Of a stretch of 64,000 bases of DNA, positions 1 to 9,597 are shown piece after piece (position 1 is the first letter of the stretch; every line of letters starts with the position of its first letter). Made by a program: the position numbers and the translations under genes. A model generated the notes under the pieces. That model searched no databases, was not told the DNA's origin, and worked only from the letters and a program-made list of their open reading frames with translations. This stretch comes from Sphingomonas hominis (GTDB taxonomy: Bacteria > Pseudomonadota > Alphaproteobacteria > Sphingomonadales > Sphingomonadaceae): positions 62,001 to 126,000 of the forward strand of contig NZ_JABULH010000003.1 of assembly GCF_013328205.1 (NCBI RefSeq), in the 5' to 3' direction.

Positions 1-114
1 CTCGGGCTCCAGCTTCTGCAGGATCGCGGCGGCTTCCTCCTCGCCCACCAGCATCATCAGCACCGCGGCGCGCTCGACGCCGGTAAAGTGCCGCATCGGC
101 AATTGCTCGCTCAT
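1..114 (-). CDS. fliG: FliG, flagellar motor switch protein (N-terminal fragment)
   Basis: Only the first 38 codons are inside the window; the gene runs off the left edge. The visible protein starts MSEQLPMRHFTGVERAAVL and continues with an acidic helix ending in KLEPE, which fits the FliG N-terminal domain that docks onto the C-terminal tail of FliF on the cytoplasmic side of the basal body. The ATG overlaps the fliF stop codon as ATGA, so translation is probably coupled to fliF. The order fliE-fliF-fliG supports the call; the torque-generating C-terminal domain cannot be checked here. Confidence 0.85.
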   Translation of the reverse strand, partial: MSEQLPMRHFTGVERAAVLMMLVGEEEAAAILQKLEPE

Positions 115-1799
115 GACTTGGCGTCCGCCATGATCATGTCACGCACCGCCAGCGCCGCGCGCGCCGGATTGTCGCGGGTGAAGCCGCGCACCGCGCCGAT
201 CTTCTCCTCGTAGCTGCGGCTCGCCGCGATCTGCTCCAGGCTGACCGGCGGCGCGACCGTGATCGCGGGATTGCCGTCGGCGTCGAGCGCGGGCGCCGCC
301 ACGCCGTCGCTGCCGACCGCCCCCGGTGCGGGAAGGGCAGGGGTCGCGTCCTCGCGCTTCTTCATCAGCACCTTGGCGATCGGACGCACGCCCAGCAGCA
401 GGACGAGCAACGCGATGACGATCGCGGTCAGGTTGCGCGCCAGCACGGGCAGCCAGTTATTGTCGTACCAAGCGGGACCGTCCTTCGCCGCATCGTCGGC
501 GCCGGCGAACTTGCGGCTGATCACCGTGACCTGATCCTGGCGGTTGCCGTCGAAGCCGACCGCGGACTTCACCAGGCTGTCGATCTGGCCGATCTCCATC
601 GCGGTGCGGCGACCCTTGTCGGGGTCGCGCAGCAGCACCGCGACGCTCAATCGCTTGATGCTGCCGGGCGCCGCGCGCGTCACCGACACTTCCTTGCCCA
701 GGTCATAGGCGCGCTGGAACGAGTCCGACTGCTTGTTCGCATCGGGCGCCGGGCCACCCGCGACCGCAGGCGTGCCGGGCACACCCGTCGCTGGCTGCGG
801 CGTCGACAGTTGCGACGCGGGCGGGGGCGTGTTGCTGAGCGCGCCGGGGATGCCGCCGGGTGCCTGCGCGTTCGCCTGATTGCCGGTCCAGTTGCCGGTT
901 TCCGCGCGCAGAATGCCGTTCTTGTCGTAGCTCTCGCGCGTCGCGCTGGTCTCGTCCATGTTGACGTCGGCCTGCACCTCGGCGGTGAAATTGCCTGCGC
1001 CGACCAGCGGGGTCAGCAACGCGTTCAACTGCTGGCGCACCTTGTCCTCGACCTGCCGCTGCACGCGCAGTCGCGCGTCGCCGCTGTCGTTGCCGCCGTC
1101 GCCCGACTTGCTCAGCAATGCACCGAGCTGGTCGACCACGGTGACGCTGTCGGGCTTCATCCCCGGCACCGACGAGGCGACGAGGTTGATGATCGAGGCG
1201 ACCTGCGCGTCCGACAAGGATCGCCCGGCCTGCAACTTGACGACCACCGAGGCCGAGGGTGCGGCATTGTCGCGCACGAACACGGTCGATTCGGGCACCG
1301 CCAGATGGACGCGTGCCTCGGCAACCGCGTCGATCTCCTGGATCGAGCGGGCGATCTCGGTCTCGCGCGCCTGGCGCAACCGCTCGCCCTCGACCGCGCG
1401 GCTGACACCCATCGGCAATTGATCGAGGATCGCGTAACCGCCCGGCGCAGCCTTGGGCAGGCCTTGCCCCGCGAGCAGCAGGCGCGCCTTGGAATAATCC
1501 TCCTCGTTGACGGTCAGCGTGCCGGCACCATCGTCGATGTGGCTGGGAATATTCGCCGCGGTCAGCGCGCTCGTCACCGCCGCCTTGTCGGCATCGGGCA
1601 GCCCCGCGAACAGCGTTTTCTGCGGCGGCGTCGACAATGCCGACCAGGCGAGCCCGGCCGCGCCGATCAGCCCGACCATCAGCGCCATCGGACCCGCACG
1701 GCGGACCGCCGGCTGCGCGAGCGCGCCCTGGATCTGGCGCAGCGGGTTGGCGAACTTCTCGGGCATGAGATTATTGGCGGGAGCGAGTGCGTTGCTCAT
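111..1799 (-). CDS. fliF: FliF, flagellar MS-ring protein
   Basis: A 562-residue protein of normal FliF length, forming the MS ring in the inner membrane around the export gate. A first membrane helix is seen at about residues 38-56, followed by the periplasmic YscJ/FliF ring-building region (for example GYAILDQLPMGVSRAVEGER), a low-complexity Pro/Gly/Ala stretch near the middle, and a second membrane helix at about residues 456-476. The cytoplasmic tail ends in an acidic and hydrophobic segment suited to FliG binding. It lies 1 nt after fliE and overlaps fliG by ATGA, so the three genes form one transcription unit with the upstream activator gene. Confidence 0.95.
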   Translation of the reverse strand: MSNALAPANNLMPEKFANPLRQIQGALAQPAVRRAGPMALMVGLIGAAGLAWSALSTPPQKTLFAGLPDADKAAVTSALTAANIPSHIDDGAGTLTVNEEDYSKARLLLAGQGLPKAAPGGYAILDQLPMGVSRAVEGERLRQARETEIARSIQEIDAVAEARVHLAVPESTVFVRDNAAPSASVVVKLQAGRSLSDAQVASIINLVASSVPGMKPDSVTVVDQLGALLSKSGDGGNDSGDARLRVQRQVEDKVRQQLNALLTPLVGAGNFTAEVQADVNMDETSATRESYDKNGILRAETGNWTGNQANAQAPGGIPGALSNTPPPASQLSTPQPATGVPGTPAVAGGPAPDANKQSDSFQRAYDLGKEVSVTRAAPGSIKRLSVAVLLRDPDKGRRTAMEIGQIDSLVKSAVGFDGNRQDQVTVISRKFAGADDAAKDGPAWYDNNWLPVLARNLTAIVIALLVLLLGVRPIAKVLMKKREDATPALPAPGAVGSDGVAAPALDADGNPAITVAPPVSLEQIAASRSYEEKIGAVRGFTRDNPARAALAVRDMIMADAKS

Positions 1800-1800
1800 G

Positions 1801-2150
1801 TCAGACCGGCATGCTCATGATGTCCTTGTACGCGGACAGGATCTTGTTGCGGACCTGCATCGTCGCCTCGAAGCCGACTGATGCCTCTTGCCGGGCGAGC
1901 ATCACCTTGGCGATGTCGATCGTCTCGCCGCGCTCGTACTGCTCCGACAAAGCGGAGGCGCGCTGCTGGCCGTCGTTCACCTTGGCGAGTGCGTTCTGCA
2001 TCGTGTCGGCGAAGCTGGTCGGTGCCGCGGCGGCTTCAGGTGCCGCCGCCCCCGCGGCGGTGTTGGCGCGCTGCAACGCGCTGTTGCGCTCCAGGATCTG
2101 CGCCCTGAGCGCCATCACGCGGTCGACCCCGCCGACGCTGCCGATCGCGC

Positions 2151-2154
<4 letters not shown>
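1801..2154 (-). CDS. fliE: FliE, flagellar hook-basal body complex protein
   Basis: A 117-residue protein matching FliE, the adaptor between the MS ring and the rod. The C-terminal half carries the family pattern: SFADTMQNALAKVNDGQ, then a segment around ARQEASVGFEATMQVRNKIL and the ending AYKDIMSMPV. The N-terminal third is an Ala/Pro-rich linker. The start overlaps the stop of the sigma-54 activator gene (ATGA), and fliF follows after 1 nt, so the genes are co-transcribed. FliE is exported without a cleaved signal peptide, and none is seen. Confidence 0.93.
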
Positions 2155-3446
<1,292 letters not shown>

Positions 3447-3507
3447 GAAATCGATTCCCTTGTTGGTGACCCCCTTTTGCCGCCCAATTGGTTAACGCCG
3501 GGTATCG

Positions 3508-3524
3508 TTGCCGCCGTTGCCGGC
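3508..3524. promoter_or_regulatory. Possible activator half-sites upstream of the flbD-like gene
   Basis: Two TTGCCG half-sites follow each other (TTGCCGCCGTTGCCGGC) in the gap between the activator gene and flagellin. The same TTGCCG/CGGCAA core forms full palindromes between the divergent sigma-54 promoters at 11.4 kb. Caulobacter FlbD represses the fliF operon that it lies near, so autoregulation is possible. No sigma-54 promoter was found beside these half-sites. Confidence 0.3.
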
Positions 3525-3639
3525 AGATTATTTCCGGGCGCGTTCGCTCGCGCGCGCGTGGTGTTCCCTTACGCGTAGGCGAGAGCGCGCGAGGCGGCGG
3601 CCGCTGTAAGCCGGTCTGCGATTTTGCGCGAAAAGTCGC

Positions 3640-3666
3640 TTAAGCCTGCCGCCGGGCGGTCGTTTG
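3640..3666 (+). promoter_or_regulatory. Candidate FliA (sigma-28) promoter of the flagellin gene
   Basis: TTAA is separated by 15 nt from GTCGTTTG, close to the TAAA-N15-GCCG core of sigma-28 promoters. It aligns base for base with the better flgM promoter at 9598-9624; both have CCGCC in the spacer and a -10 box ending CGTTT. It would start transcription about 55 nt before the flagellin GTG. Each box alone is weak; the shared pattern and the gene type support it. Confidence 0.5.
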
Positions 3667-3730
3667 ATGCGGTGACGGCCCGACGAAACGTGAAGCGGGC
3701 CCGGCAATCTCGATTGAAGGGGACTTCACC

Positions 3731-4570
3731 GTGACCGTAATCAACACCAACATTTCATCGCTGCGCGCAGCCAATGCTTCGATCTCGGCCGGCAAGGCGC
3801 TGTCGACCTCGATGGAGCGCCTGTCGACCGGCAAGCGCATCAATTCGGCGAAGGACGACGCAGCCGGCTTCGCAATCTCGCAGTCGATGACCTCGCAAAT
3901 TCGAGGCATGAACCAGGGCATACGCAACGCCAACGATGGCATCTCCATGATGCAGACCGCCGACGGCGCGCTCGACGAAGTGACCAACATGCTTCAGCGT
4001 ATGCGGGAACTGACGGTTCAGTCCGGCAATGGCACCTACAGCACAACCGATCTTGCAAACATCGGCACGGAAATGACCCAACTCGCCGGTCAGATCGACA
4101 GCGTACTAAAAAACACGACTTTCAACGGCGTTGACCTTTTCCCGACGACAGCAGCATCGAAACTGATCCAGGCTGGTGCAGAAGGAACGAACGCGATTAG
4201 CGTGTCGCTGTCGGCACCGACGATCACGGGGGTGGTGAGCGCAACAGGCACCTCCGTCATCGACGTGGCTACGCCACCTGCCGATGCAGCCGCCCAGACT
4301 GCCCGTATTAACGCCTTCGATACGGCCATTACTGCGGTGGCCACTTCACGTGCTACCTTTGGTGCGGTGCAGAACCGCCTTGAGTCTGCTGTCAACAACC
4401 TGACGACGAACGCGACCAACCTGTCAGACGCGCGCAGCCGGATCGAGGACGCGGACTTCTCGACCGAGACGACCGCGCTCGCCAAGGCGCAGATCCTCAG
4501 CCAGGCGTCGACCGCGATGCTCAGCCAGGCCAACCAGTCGGCGCAGGGCGTACTCAAGCTGCTCGGCTAA
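3731..4570 (+). CDS. fliC: Flagellin, filament subunit
   Basis: A 279-residue flagellin, short for the family, with both conserved ends. The N-terminus reads VINTNISSLRAANAS and includes MERLSTGKRINSAKDDAAG; the C-terminus has DARSRIEDADFSTETTALAK and ends in QGVLKLLG. These ends form the coiled-coil D0/D1 core; the outer domain is very small. The start is GTG at 3731, with AAGGGGA about 9 nt upstream, and it produces the usual flagellin N-terminus. Codon use in the central part (about 4030-4390) is visibly less GC-biased than at the two ends. A strong terminator follows and a FliA-type promoter precedes. It stands alone between two minus-strand flagellar operons. Confidence 0.96.
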   Translation: MTVINTNISSLRAANASISAGKALSTSMERLSTGKRINSAKDDAAGFAISQSMTSQIRGMNQGIRNANDGISMMQTADGALDEVTNMLQRMRELTVQSGNGTYSTTDLANIGTEMTQLAGQIDSVLKNTTFNGVDLFPTTAASKLIQAGAEGTNAISVSLSAPTITGVVSATGTSVIDVATPPADAAAQTARINAFDTAITAVATSRATFGAVQNRLESAVNNLTTNATNLSDARSRIEDADFSTETTALAKAQILSQASTAMLSQANQSAQGVLKLLG

Positions 4571-4595
4571 GCCCGATAACCTTCGGGTAGAACGA

Positions 4596-4629
4596 AGCCC
4601 CGGCGGCCACCCGACCGCCGGGGCTTTCG
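4596..4629 (+). terminator. Rho-independent terminator of the flagellin gene
   Basis: A perfect 11-bp stem (AGCCCCGGCGG with CCGCCGGGGCT) encloses an 8-nt loop and is followed by a short T-containing tail (TTCGCTT). It lies 26 nt after the flagellin stop. Confidence 0.85.
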
Positions 4630-4811
4630 CTTATTCGCTGCTCGCGCGCGTTTTGCGCTGTCCTACACGCAACCGTCGATGCCAGGCACGGCGCGGCTCT
4701 TTCGCAGCATCCTATATATAGGTTCGCGGGCGCGCACGCGTAGGCGTGACCTTCGTGTGACCTTCCGCGCCGCTGACCCTGCACGCTGGCGGCGCAGGGC
4801 CATTCGGCACC

Positions 4812-5000
4812 TTATTCCCCGCCCTGCACGGTCAGGTCGTCGGTATCCATGTCGGTGCCGTCGTCATGCGCCGCCGTGTCGTCGTCATCCGCGGCCGGGC
4901 GACGCTCCGCCTCGTGGCCGAGCGGCACGCCGCTGGCATCCACGTCCCCGATCGGCAGTTCGGGCTCACGCTCGGTGTCTGGGCTGCGCTGGTCGGTCAT
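4812..5000 (-). CDS. Small acidic protein of unknown function
   Basis: A 62-residue, very acidic protein starting MTDQRSPDTEREPELPIGD, with a run of four aspartates and many further Asp/Glu. No fold or family is recognised, and it looks largely disordered. The start at 5000 is chosen because AAGGAG lies about 9 nt upstream; an upstream ATG at 5060 would add 20 residues of unlikely composition. It stands alone between flagellin and fliA and has no evident flagellar role. Confidence 0.55.
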   Translation of the reverse strand: MTDQRSPDTEREPELPIGDVDASGVPLGHEAERRPAADDDDTAAHDDGTDMDTDDLTVQGGE

Positions 5001-5123
5001 CTGTCCATCTCCTTCGCCACCACGAACGCGCGGGCCGGGCAAAAGAAACCCCGCCGGCATGAAGGCGCGGGCGGGGTAAGGAACAGCGGTAGTCCGGGTT
5101 GAGTCATGGGTGACATCACTATC

Positions 5124-5157
5124 GTCACCCCGGACCTGATCCGGGGTCCCGCTTCTT
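5124..5157. repeat. REP-like palindromic repeat, single copy
   Basis: The segment begins GTCACCCCGGACCTGATCC and continues with GGGGTCCCGCTTCTT. The core CCCGGACCTGATCCGGGG is an imperfect palindrome. The same element occurs twice, in inverted orientation, at 24370-24452. It lies in the intergenic gap downstream of fliA. Confidence 0.7.
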
Positions 5158-5177
5158 GAAGGCGAGAGCCTGCCCGT

Positions 5178-5939
5178 TCAGCGGCGCAGCATCGCCTTCT
5201 TGAGCTTGGCGTGCGCCGCCGCCTTGATCTGGCAGACGCGCGCCGCGCCGACGCCCAGCACCTGGCCGATCTCGTCGAGGTTCAGCTCCTCGACGTGGTA
5301 GAGTTGGATCACCAGTTGCTCGCGCTCGGGCAGCGCGGCGATCGCGGCGACAAGGCAGTCGCGCTGCTCGGCGTCCGCCAGCTGCGTGAACGCGTCAGGC
5401 TCGTCGCTCGCGAACCACGGCTGATCGTCGGCGTAGACCTCATCGATCGACTCGTATTTGACCGCGTCGGCGCTGGCGTACTCGGCTCGCAGTTTCTCGA
5501 TCGAGACGCCGATCCGCGTCGCCAGCTCGCGCTCGCTCGGCGCGCGGCCCAACTCGCTCGACAGCGCACTAGTCGCCCGCGCATATTCGCGCCGGCGCCG
5601 GATCGCGCCGCGCGTCATTGCGGCGTGGCGGCGCAGTTCGTCGATCATGCTGCCGCGCAGCCGCGTGGTCAGATATTGCTTGAACGTCACCTGCCCGCGA
5701 TCCTCGAATGCTGACGCGGCCTCGACCAGCGCGACCAGCCCGACCTGGATCAGATCCTCGACCTCGACCGCGGTCGAGACCGAGCCATGGACGTGCCACG
5801 CGATCCGTCGGACGAGCGGCAGGTGCGCCTGCACCAGCGCCGCGTCGTCGCGCGCGCGTACGCGCGGACTATAAGTGAGGGGAGGGGCGGCAAGTGGCTG
5901 CGCATCGGCAAACGTGCTCCGCATCGGCTCGGCGCTCAT
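5178..5939 (-). CDS. fliA: FliA, RNA polymerase sigma-28 factor for flagellar genes
   Basis: A 253-residue sigma-70-family factor of FliA type. Region 2 is visible as HLPLVRRIAWHVHGSVSTAV and DLIQVGLVALVEAA, the FliA-like stretch RLRGSMIDELRRH follows, region 3 includes LGRAPSERELATRIGVS, and region 4 ends with LNLDEIGQVLGVGAARVCQI. The ATG at 5939 overlaps the flhA stop (ATGA). The open frame continues upstream inside flhA, but that part is a shadow in another frame. It is the last gene of a transglycosylase-flhA-fliA operon with a near-perfect sigma-54 promoter, which places FliA below the FlbD-like activator. Its partner anti-sigma factor FlgM is encoded at 9277-9564. Confidence 0.94.
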   Translation of the reverse strand: MSAEPMRSTFADAQPLAAPPLTYSPRVRARDDAALVQAHLPLVRRIAWHVHGSVSTAVEVEDLIQVGLVALVEAASAFEDRGQVTFKQYLTTRLRGSMIDELRRHAAMTRGAIRRRREYARATSALSSELGRAPSERELATRIGVSIEKLRAEYASADAVKYESIDEVYADDQPWFASDEPDAFTQLADAEQRDCLVAAIAALPEREQLVIQLYHVEELNLDEIGQVLGVGAARVCQIKAAAHAKLKKAMLRR

Positions 5940-8026
5940 GCCGCCAGCGCCTGCTGGTGGCCGACGTGCGCGGGCTGCGCGGCGCCGCCGATCACGGCGA
6001 CGACCTCGACGGCCTTGTCCTCGGGTACTTCGAAGAAGCTCATGACTGGGGTATCCGGCAGAACGGTTCGAACGAGTTTGCGCACCGCGACGCGGATCGC
6101 GGGCTGGACGACGAGCGCGAAGGGCTTGGCCTCGGCGATCATCGGCTGCGCCGCGGCCTGGAGCGCATCGACGATGCGGCGGCCCAGATCGGGTTCGATG
6201 ACGTGGCGGCGCGACGGGTCGGCGCGCATCGCCTGGCCGAGCAACTGCTCGAGCCCACCCTCGAGCGTCATGACGCGCAGCGGCTCGCGCACGCCCGCCA
6301 GCTTCTGGATGATGAGTCCGCCGAGCAGCGGCCGCGCCAGCTCGACGATCTCCTCGGCATTGGCGCTGTGCTGCGCGCAAGCCGAGATCGCGGCGGCGAT
6401 GCGGCGGAATTCCTTGAGCGGGATGCCCTCGCCGAGCAGCGCGCGCAGCACCGCGGTCAGCGTGGTGAGCGGCAGCGGCTGCGGGCAGAGCGACGCGACC
6501 AGCTGCGGCGAGCGTTCCTTCAGCCCGTCGAGCAGCGCCTGCACCTCGTCCGCACCCAGCAGATCGGACGCATTGGCGCCGAGCGCGTGGTTGAGGTGCG
6601 TCGCGATCACCGTGCCCGCATCGACCACCAGGTAACCCTGTCCGGTCGCGGCATCGGCGTCGCCCGGCGCGATCCACGTCGCCTCCAGCCCGAACGTCGG
6701 ATCCTTCGCCTTCTTGCCGTAGAGCTCACCGAAGCCCTGTCCGGTGTCGAGTGCCAGCATCTCGTCGGGCGAGACCTGATCCTCGCCGACGCACACCCCG
6801 CCCAGCATCAGTCGATAGGTGTAGGGCGCGAGGTTGATGTCGTCGCGAACGCGGACCTGCGGCACGACGAAGCCGAGTTCCTTCGACAATTGCCGGCGCA
6901 CGCCCGTAATCCGCGCCATCAACGGCGCACCGCGGCGCTCGTCGACCAGCGGGACGAGGCCGTAACCGATGTCGAGGTTGACCATCATGCCCTCGGTCAC
7001 CTCGTCCCAGCCGATCTTCGACAGATCGGGCGCTTCGGCGACCGCCACGGGCTCGGCGGGGGCAGGGCGCTTGGCGTTCTGGTTGAGCTTCCACGCGGCG
7101 AACCCGGCGATCGCGGCGATCGGCAGGATGACGAGGTGCGGCATGCCCGGCAGCACGCCCAGCAGCGTCAGGATCGCCGCCACCGGCGTCCAGGTGCGCG
7201 CCGATCCGAACTGGCTGCCGATCTGGCCGGCGAGATCCTTCTCCGACTTGACGCGGGTGACGATCGACGCGGCGGCGATCGACAGCAGCAGTGCGGGCAC
7301 CTGCGCGACCAGCGCATCGCCGATCGCGAGCATGGTATAGGTCTGCGCCGCCTTGGCGATGCCGAGCCCGTGGCTGACCGGCCCCAGGATCAGGCCGCCG
7401 ACAATGTTGGCGGCAAGGATCAAGAGGCCCGCAACTGCGTCGCCCTTCACGAACTTCGACGAACCGTCCATCGAGCCGTAGAATTCGGCCTCGGTCGCGA
7501 CATCGATGCGGCGCTTCTTGGCCTCATCGGGCGTGATCAGGCCGGCGTTCAGGTCGGCGTCGATCGCCATCTGCTTGCCGGGCAAGGCGTCGAGCGTGAA
7601 GCGCGCCGACACTTCGGACACGCGGCCCGCGCCCTTGGTCACGACGATCAGGTTGATGATGACGATGATCGCGAACACGAACAGCCCGACGACATAGTCG
7701 CCGCCGATCACGAAGGTGCCGAACGCCTCGATCACGTGGCCCGCGGCCGACTCGCCCTCGTGCCCGTGGACCAGCACGACGCGGGTCGAGGCGACGTTCA
7801 GCCCGAGCCGGAACAGCGTCGCGAACAGGAGCACGGTCGGAAAGGCGGAAAAATCGAGCGGCTTCTCCGCGTTCAGCGCGACCATCAGTACGGCCAAGCT
7901 GATGGTGATGTTCATGATGAAGAACACGTCGAGCATCGCGGCCGGGATCGGCACGACCATCAGGACGACGAGCAGCAGGATCGCGGCGGGCAGTGCCGCC
8001 TGGCGTGCGTTGGCGAGCAGCTTCAT
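5936..8026 (-). CDS. flhA: FlhA, flagellar type III export gate protein
   Basis: A 696-residue FHIPEP-family protein, the ion-conducting export gate. The N-terminal half carries about eight membrane helices starting at AILLLVVLMVVPIPAAMLDV, with the cytoplasmic FHIPEP loop (DALPGKQMAIDADLNAGLI) between helices. The C-terminal half is the soluble ring domain that binds chaperone-substrate complexes. Length is normal. The stop overlaps fliA (ATGA), and the gene starts 1 nt after the transglycosylase stop. flhB and other gate genes are not in the window. Confidence 0.96.
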   Translation of the reverse strand: MKLLANARQAALPAAILLLVVLMVVPIPAAMLDVFFIMNITISLAVLMVALNAEKPLDFSAFPTVLLFATLFRLGLNVASTRVVLVHGHEGESAAGHVIEAFGTFVIGGDYVVGLFVFAIIVIINLIVVTKGAGRVSEVSARFTLDALPGKQMAIDADLNAGLITPDEAKKRRIDVATEAEFYGSMDGSSKFVKGDAVAGLLILAANIVGGLILGPVSHGLGIAKAAQTYTMLAIGDALVAQVPALLLSIAAASIVTRVKSEKDLAGQIGSQFGSARTWTPVAAILTLLGVLPGMPHLVILPIAAIAGFAAWKLNQNAKRPAPAEPVAVAEAPDLSKIGWDEVTEGMMVNLDIGYGLVPLVDERRGAPLMARITGVRRQLSKELGFVVPQVRVRDDINLAPYTYRLMLGGVCVGEDQVSPDEMLALDTGQGFGELYGKKAKDPTFGLEATWIAPGDADAATGQGYLVVDAGTVIATHLNHALGANASDLLGADEVQALLDGLKERSPQLVASLCPQPLPLTTLTAVLRALLGEGIPLKEFRRIAAAISACAQHSANAEEIVELARPLLGGLIIQKLAGVREPLRVMTLEGGLEQLLGQAMRADPSRRHVIEPDLGRRIVDALQAAAQPMIAEAKPFALVVQPAIRVAVRKLVRTVLPDTPVMSFFEVPEDKAVEVVAVIGGAAQPAHVGHQQALAA

Positions 8027-8027
8027 C

Positions 8028-8894
8028 TCAGCGGCCTCCCATCGACGCGAGCATCAGATAGGCGAGGCGGGCATTGTCGGGGCTCGGCCGCAGCAACGAC
8101 GCCTGGCTCGCCGCTTGACCCTTGACCTGGCCGAGCGTGGATCGCGCCCAGGACAGCGCATCGCTCGCGCTCTCACCCGCGCCGGTCACGACGGTCGCAT
8201 CGTCGCCCATCCCAAGCGCCTGCGCGGCGAACTGCATCGTCGACAGATTGCCGGTCGCGGCGACGCCGCTGCCCGACGCGTCCGCGCCATCGCCCAGCTT
8301 GCTCGCGAAGCGCTGATACACCTCTGACAGCGACCGCGCGCTGCCGTCGCGCTCGAAGAAGACGTTACGGTTGGCGTGTGCGGCGGCGGGGAACAGGCTC
8401 GCAGCGTCGCGCCCCGGATTGCTCGCCATCGCCGACAGAAACTGTTTCGCGCCGCCAAGCCCGAGGAAATGCGCCATGTAGAGGTCGGTGCCCGTCGCGG
8501 TCCGCCCGGTCGCGCCCTCGATTGCGGCCTTGTTGTCGCTGGCGTGCTCGGCCGCCATCAGGCTCGCGACCTCGGGATCGTTGCGAAGACCTAGCACCGC
8601 CTCGCGATTGCCGCCCGCCACCACGTAGCGGCCGCCGACACGCTGGATGCTGTCCGCCGCCCAGCTCAGCCCGTGCTCGCCGCCGTGCTGCTTCATCACG
8701 CCCAGCCAGCTCTGCTCGATGAACTGGTACAATCCGCTCGCCGAGGAGGTGCCGGCGCGTGCGTTCGCGTTGAAGCCGCTCTCGAGCTTCGCCTGACCCA
8801 TCAGGTAATCGAAATCGATGCCGGTACGCGCCGCCGCCCGCTGGATCGCGGAGGTGACGCGCTGGCTCGCCGAGGTGATTGCGGAAACGGTCAT
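8028..8894 (-). CDS. SLT-type lytic transglycosylase, probably for flagellar rod passage
   Basis: A 288-residue protein whose N-terminal half matches soluble-lytic-transglycosylase folds: a catalytic Glu lies in GQAKLESGFN, followed by SSASGLYQFIEQSWLG, the usual G-YQF-W pattern. Later QRFASKLGDG is linker-like, and no signal peptide is seen, so it may travel through the flagellar export route. It is the first gene of an operon with flhA and fliA, and a sigma-54 promoter lies 28 nt upstream of its predicted transcript start. FlgJ at 17805-18146 lacks a muramidase domain, so this enzyme is the likely peptidoglycan hydrolase for rod growth. That pairing is inferred. Confidence 0.8.
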   Translation of the reverse strand: MTVSAITSASQRVTSAIQRAAARTGIDFDYLMGQAKLESGFNANARAGTSSASGLYQFIEQSWLGVMKQHGGEHGLSWAADSIQRVGGRYVVAGGNREAVLGLRNDPEVASLMAAEHASDNKAAIEGATGRTATGTDLYMAHFLGLGGAKQFLSAMASNPGRDAASLFPAAAHANRNVFFERDGSARSLSEVYQRFASKLGDGADASGSGVAATGNLSTMQFAAQALGMGDDATVVTGAGESASDALSWARSTLGQVKGQAASQASLLRPSPDNARLAYLMLASMGGR

Positions 8895-8932
8895 GCTGAT
8901 CTGGTGAAGGCCCTGTTCTGAGCCGGTCGATC

Positions 8933-8948
8933 AGCAAGGGGCGTGCCA
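8933..8948 (-). promoter_or_regulatory. Sigma-54 promoter for transglycosylase-flhA-fliA
   Basis: On the minus strand the sequence reads TGGCACGCCCCTTGCT, a full match to TGGCAC-N5-TTGCW. The predicted +1 is near 8922, giving a leader of about 28 nt before the ATG at 8894. CGGCAA-like half-sites occur just upstream (near 8970-9000), inside the 3' end of flgN. Confidence 0.88.
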
Positions 8949-8978
8949 AGCGCGCCTCAGCGCGCCAGGCAATGCGTG

Positions 8979-9290
8979 TCAGGCGTAGGCGAGCTTGCCG
9001 CGGCCGTAGGCGCCGGCAGAGTCGCCGGACAGGACTTGCAGGCGGCGGCGAACATTTGCCGCCATCAGGTTGACGTAGATGCGGCAGGTGTCGTTCAGCC
9101 GGTCGGCCTCCTCGGCGAGCCCGCGCAGTTCGGGCGTCGCCGGGCCATCGCCCAGCGCCTGCAACGACTCGATCGCTTTCAGCTTTCCGCTTGTCGCGCG
9201 TTCCAGCCCGGCGACGTCGTTGGTCTTGAGCGCGGAGATTTCGGCGTGCAGCGCGTCGATCACGCGCACGAGGGCGTCACGACGCGTCAT
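8979..9290 (-). CDS. flgN: FlgN-like flagellar export chaperone
   Basis: A 103-residue helical protein with the general pattern of FlgN, the cytoplasmic chaperone for the hook-filament junction proteins FlgK and FlgL. The N-terminal part (VRVIDALHAEISALKTND) and the central segment (LAEEADRLNDTCRIYVNLMA) are amphipathic helices expected in this family. Its start overlaps the 3' end of flgM by 14 bp. The flgM-flgN order is the usual one and is the main support, because FlgN sequences diverge strongly. Confidence 0.75.
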   Translation of the reverse strand: MTRRDALVRVIDALHAEISALKTNDVAGLERATSGKLKAIESLQALGDGPATPELRGLAEEADRLNDTCRIYVNLMAANVRRRLQVLSGDSAGAYGRGKLAYA

Positions 9291-9564
9291 GCGACATCCA
9301 TTCGTAGCGCGCGGCGATCAGCGCGTCGGCGACGCTGGCGGGCGACAGCGGATAGCGACCGCTCTCCACCGCGTCCTTGATCAGCGCAATGCGATCGACG
9401 TCGACCGGTGCCGAAGCGGCCATCGTCCGGGCGAGCGTCGGAGTCGGCACCGGTGCCTGCACGCGCGCGCTGGTTACCGCAGGCGCGGCCATCGCCACCC
9501 GCGTCACCGCGCCGATGCGCAGATCGTTTGCCTTGATCGTCGTCGGTTTGACCGATTCCACCAT
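9277..9564 (-). CDS. flgM: FlgM, anti-sigma-28 factor
   Basis: A 95-residue protein with the FlgM C-terminal FliA-binding region (VDVDRIALIKDAVESGRYPL, then SPASVADALI). The N-terminal half is Ala/Pro/Thr-rich and probably unfolded, as in other FlgM proteins, which lets it be secreted through the completed hook-basal body. The ATG at 9564 has AGGTG about 6 nt upstream. A FliA-type promoter lies directly upstream, so FliA would drive its own inhibitor. It overlaps the chaperone gene flgN. Confidence 0.9.
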   Translation of the reverse strand: MVESVKPTTIKANDLRIGAVTRVAMAAPAVTSARVQAPVPTPTLARTMAASAPVDVDRIALIKDAVESGRYPLSPASVADALIAARYEWMSHDAS

Positions 9565-9597
9565 GTCCGCACCTGTTGGTCGTCGCTGACAAGCGAA

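Noticed and set aside
5894-8125. A 743-residue plus-strand open frame
   Set aside because: It is antisense to flhA and the transglycosylase gene; composition is Arg/His/Asp-rich with no domain. A shadow of GC-rich coding DNA.
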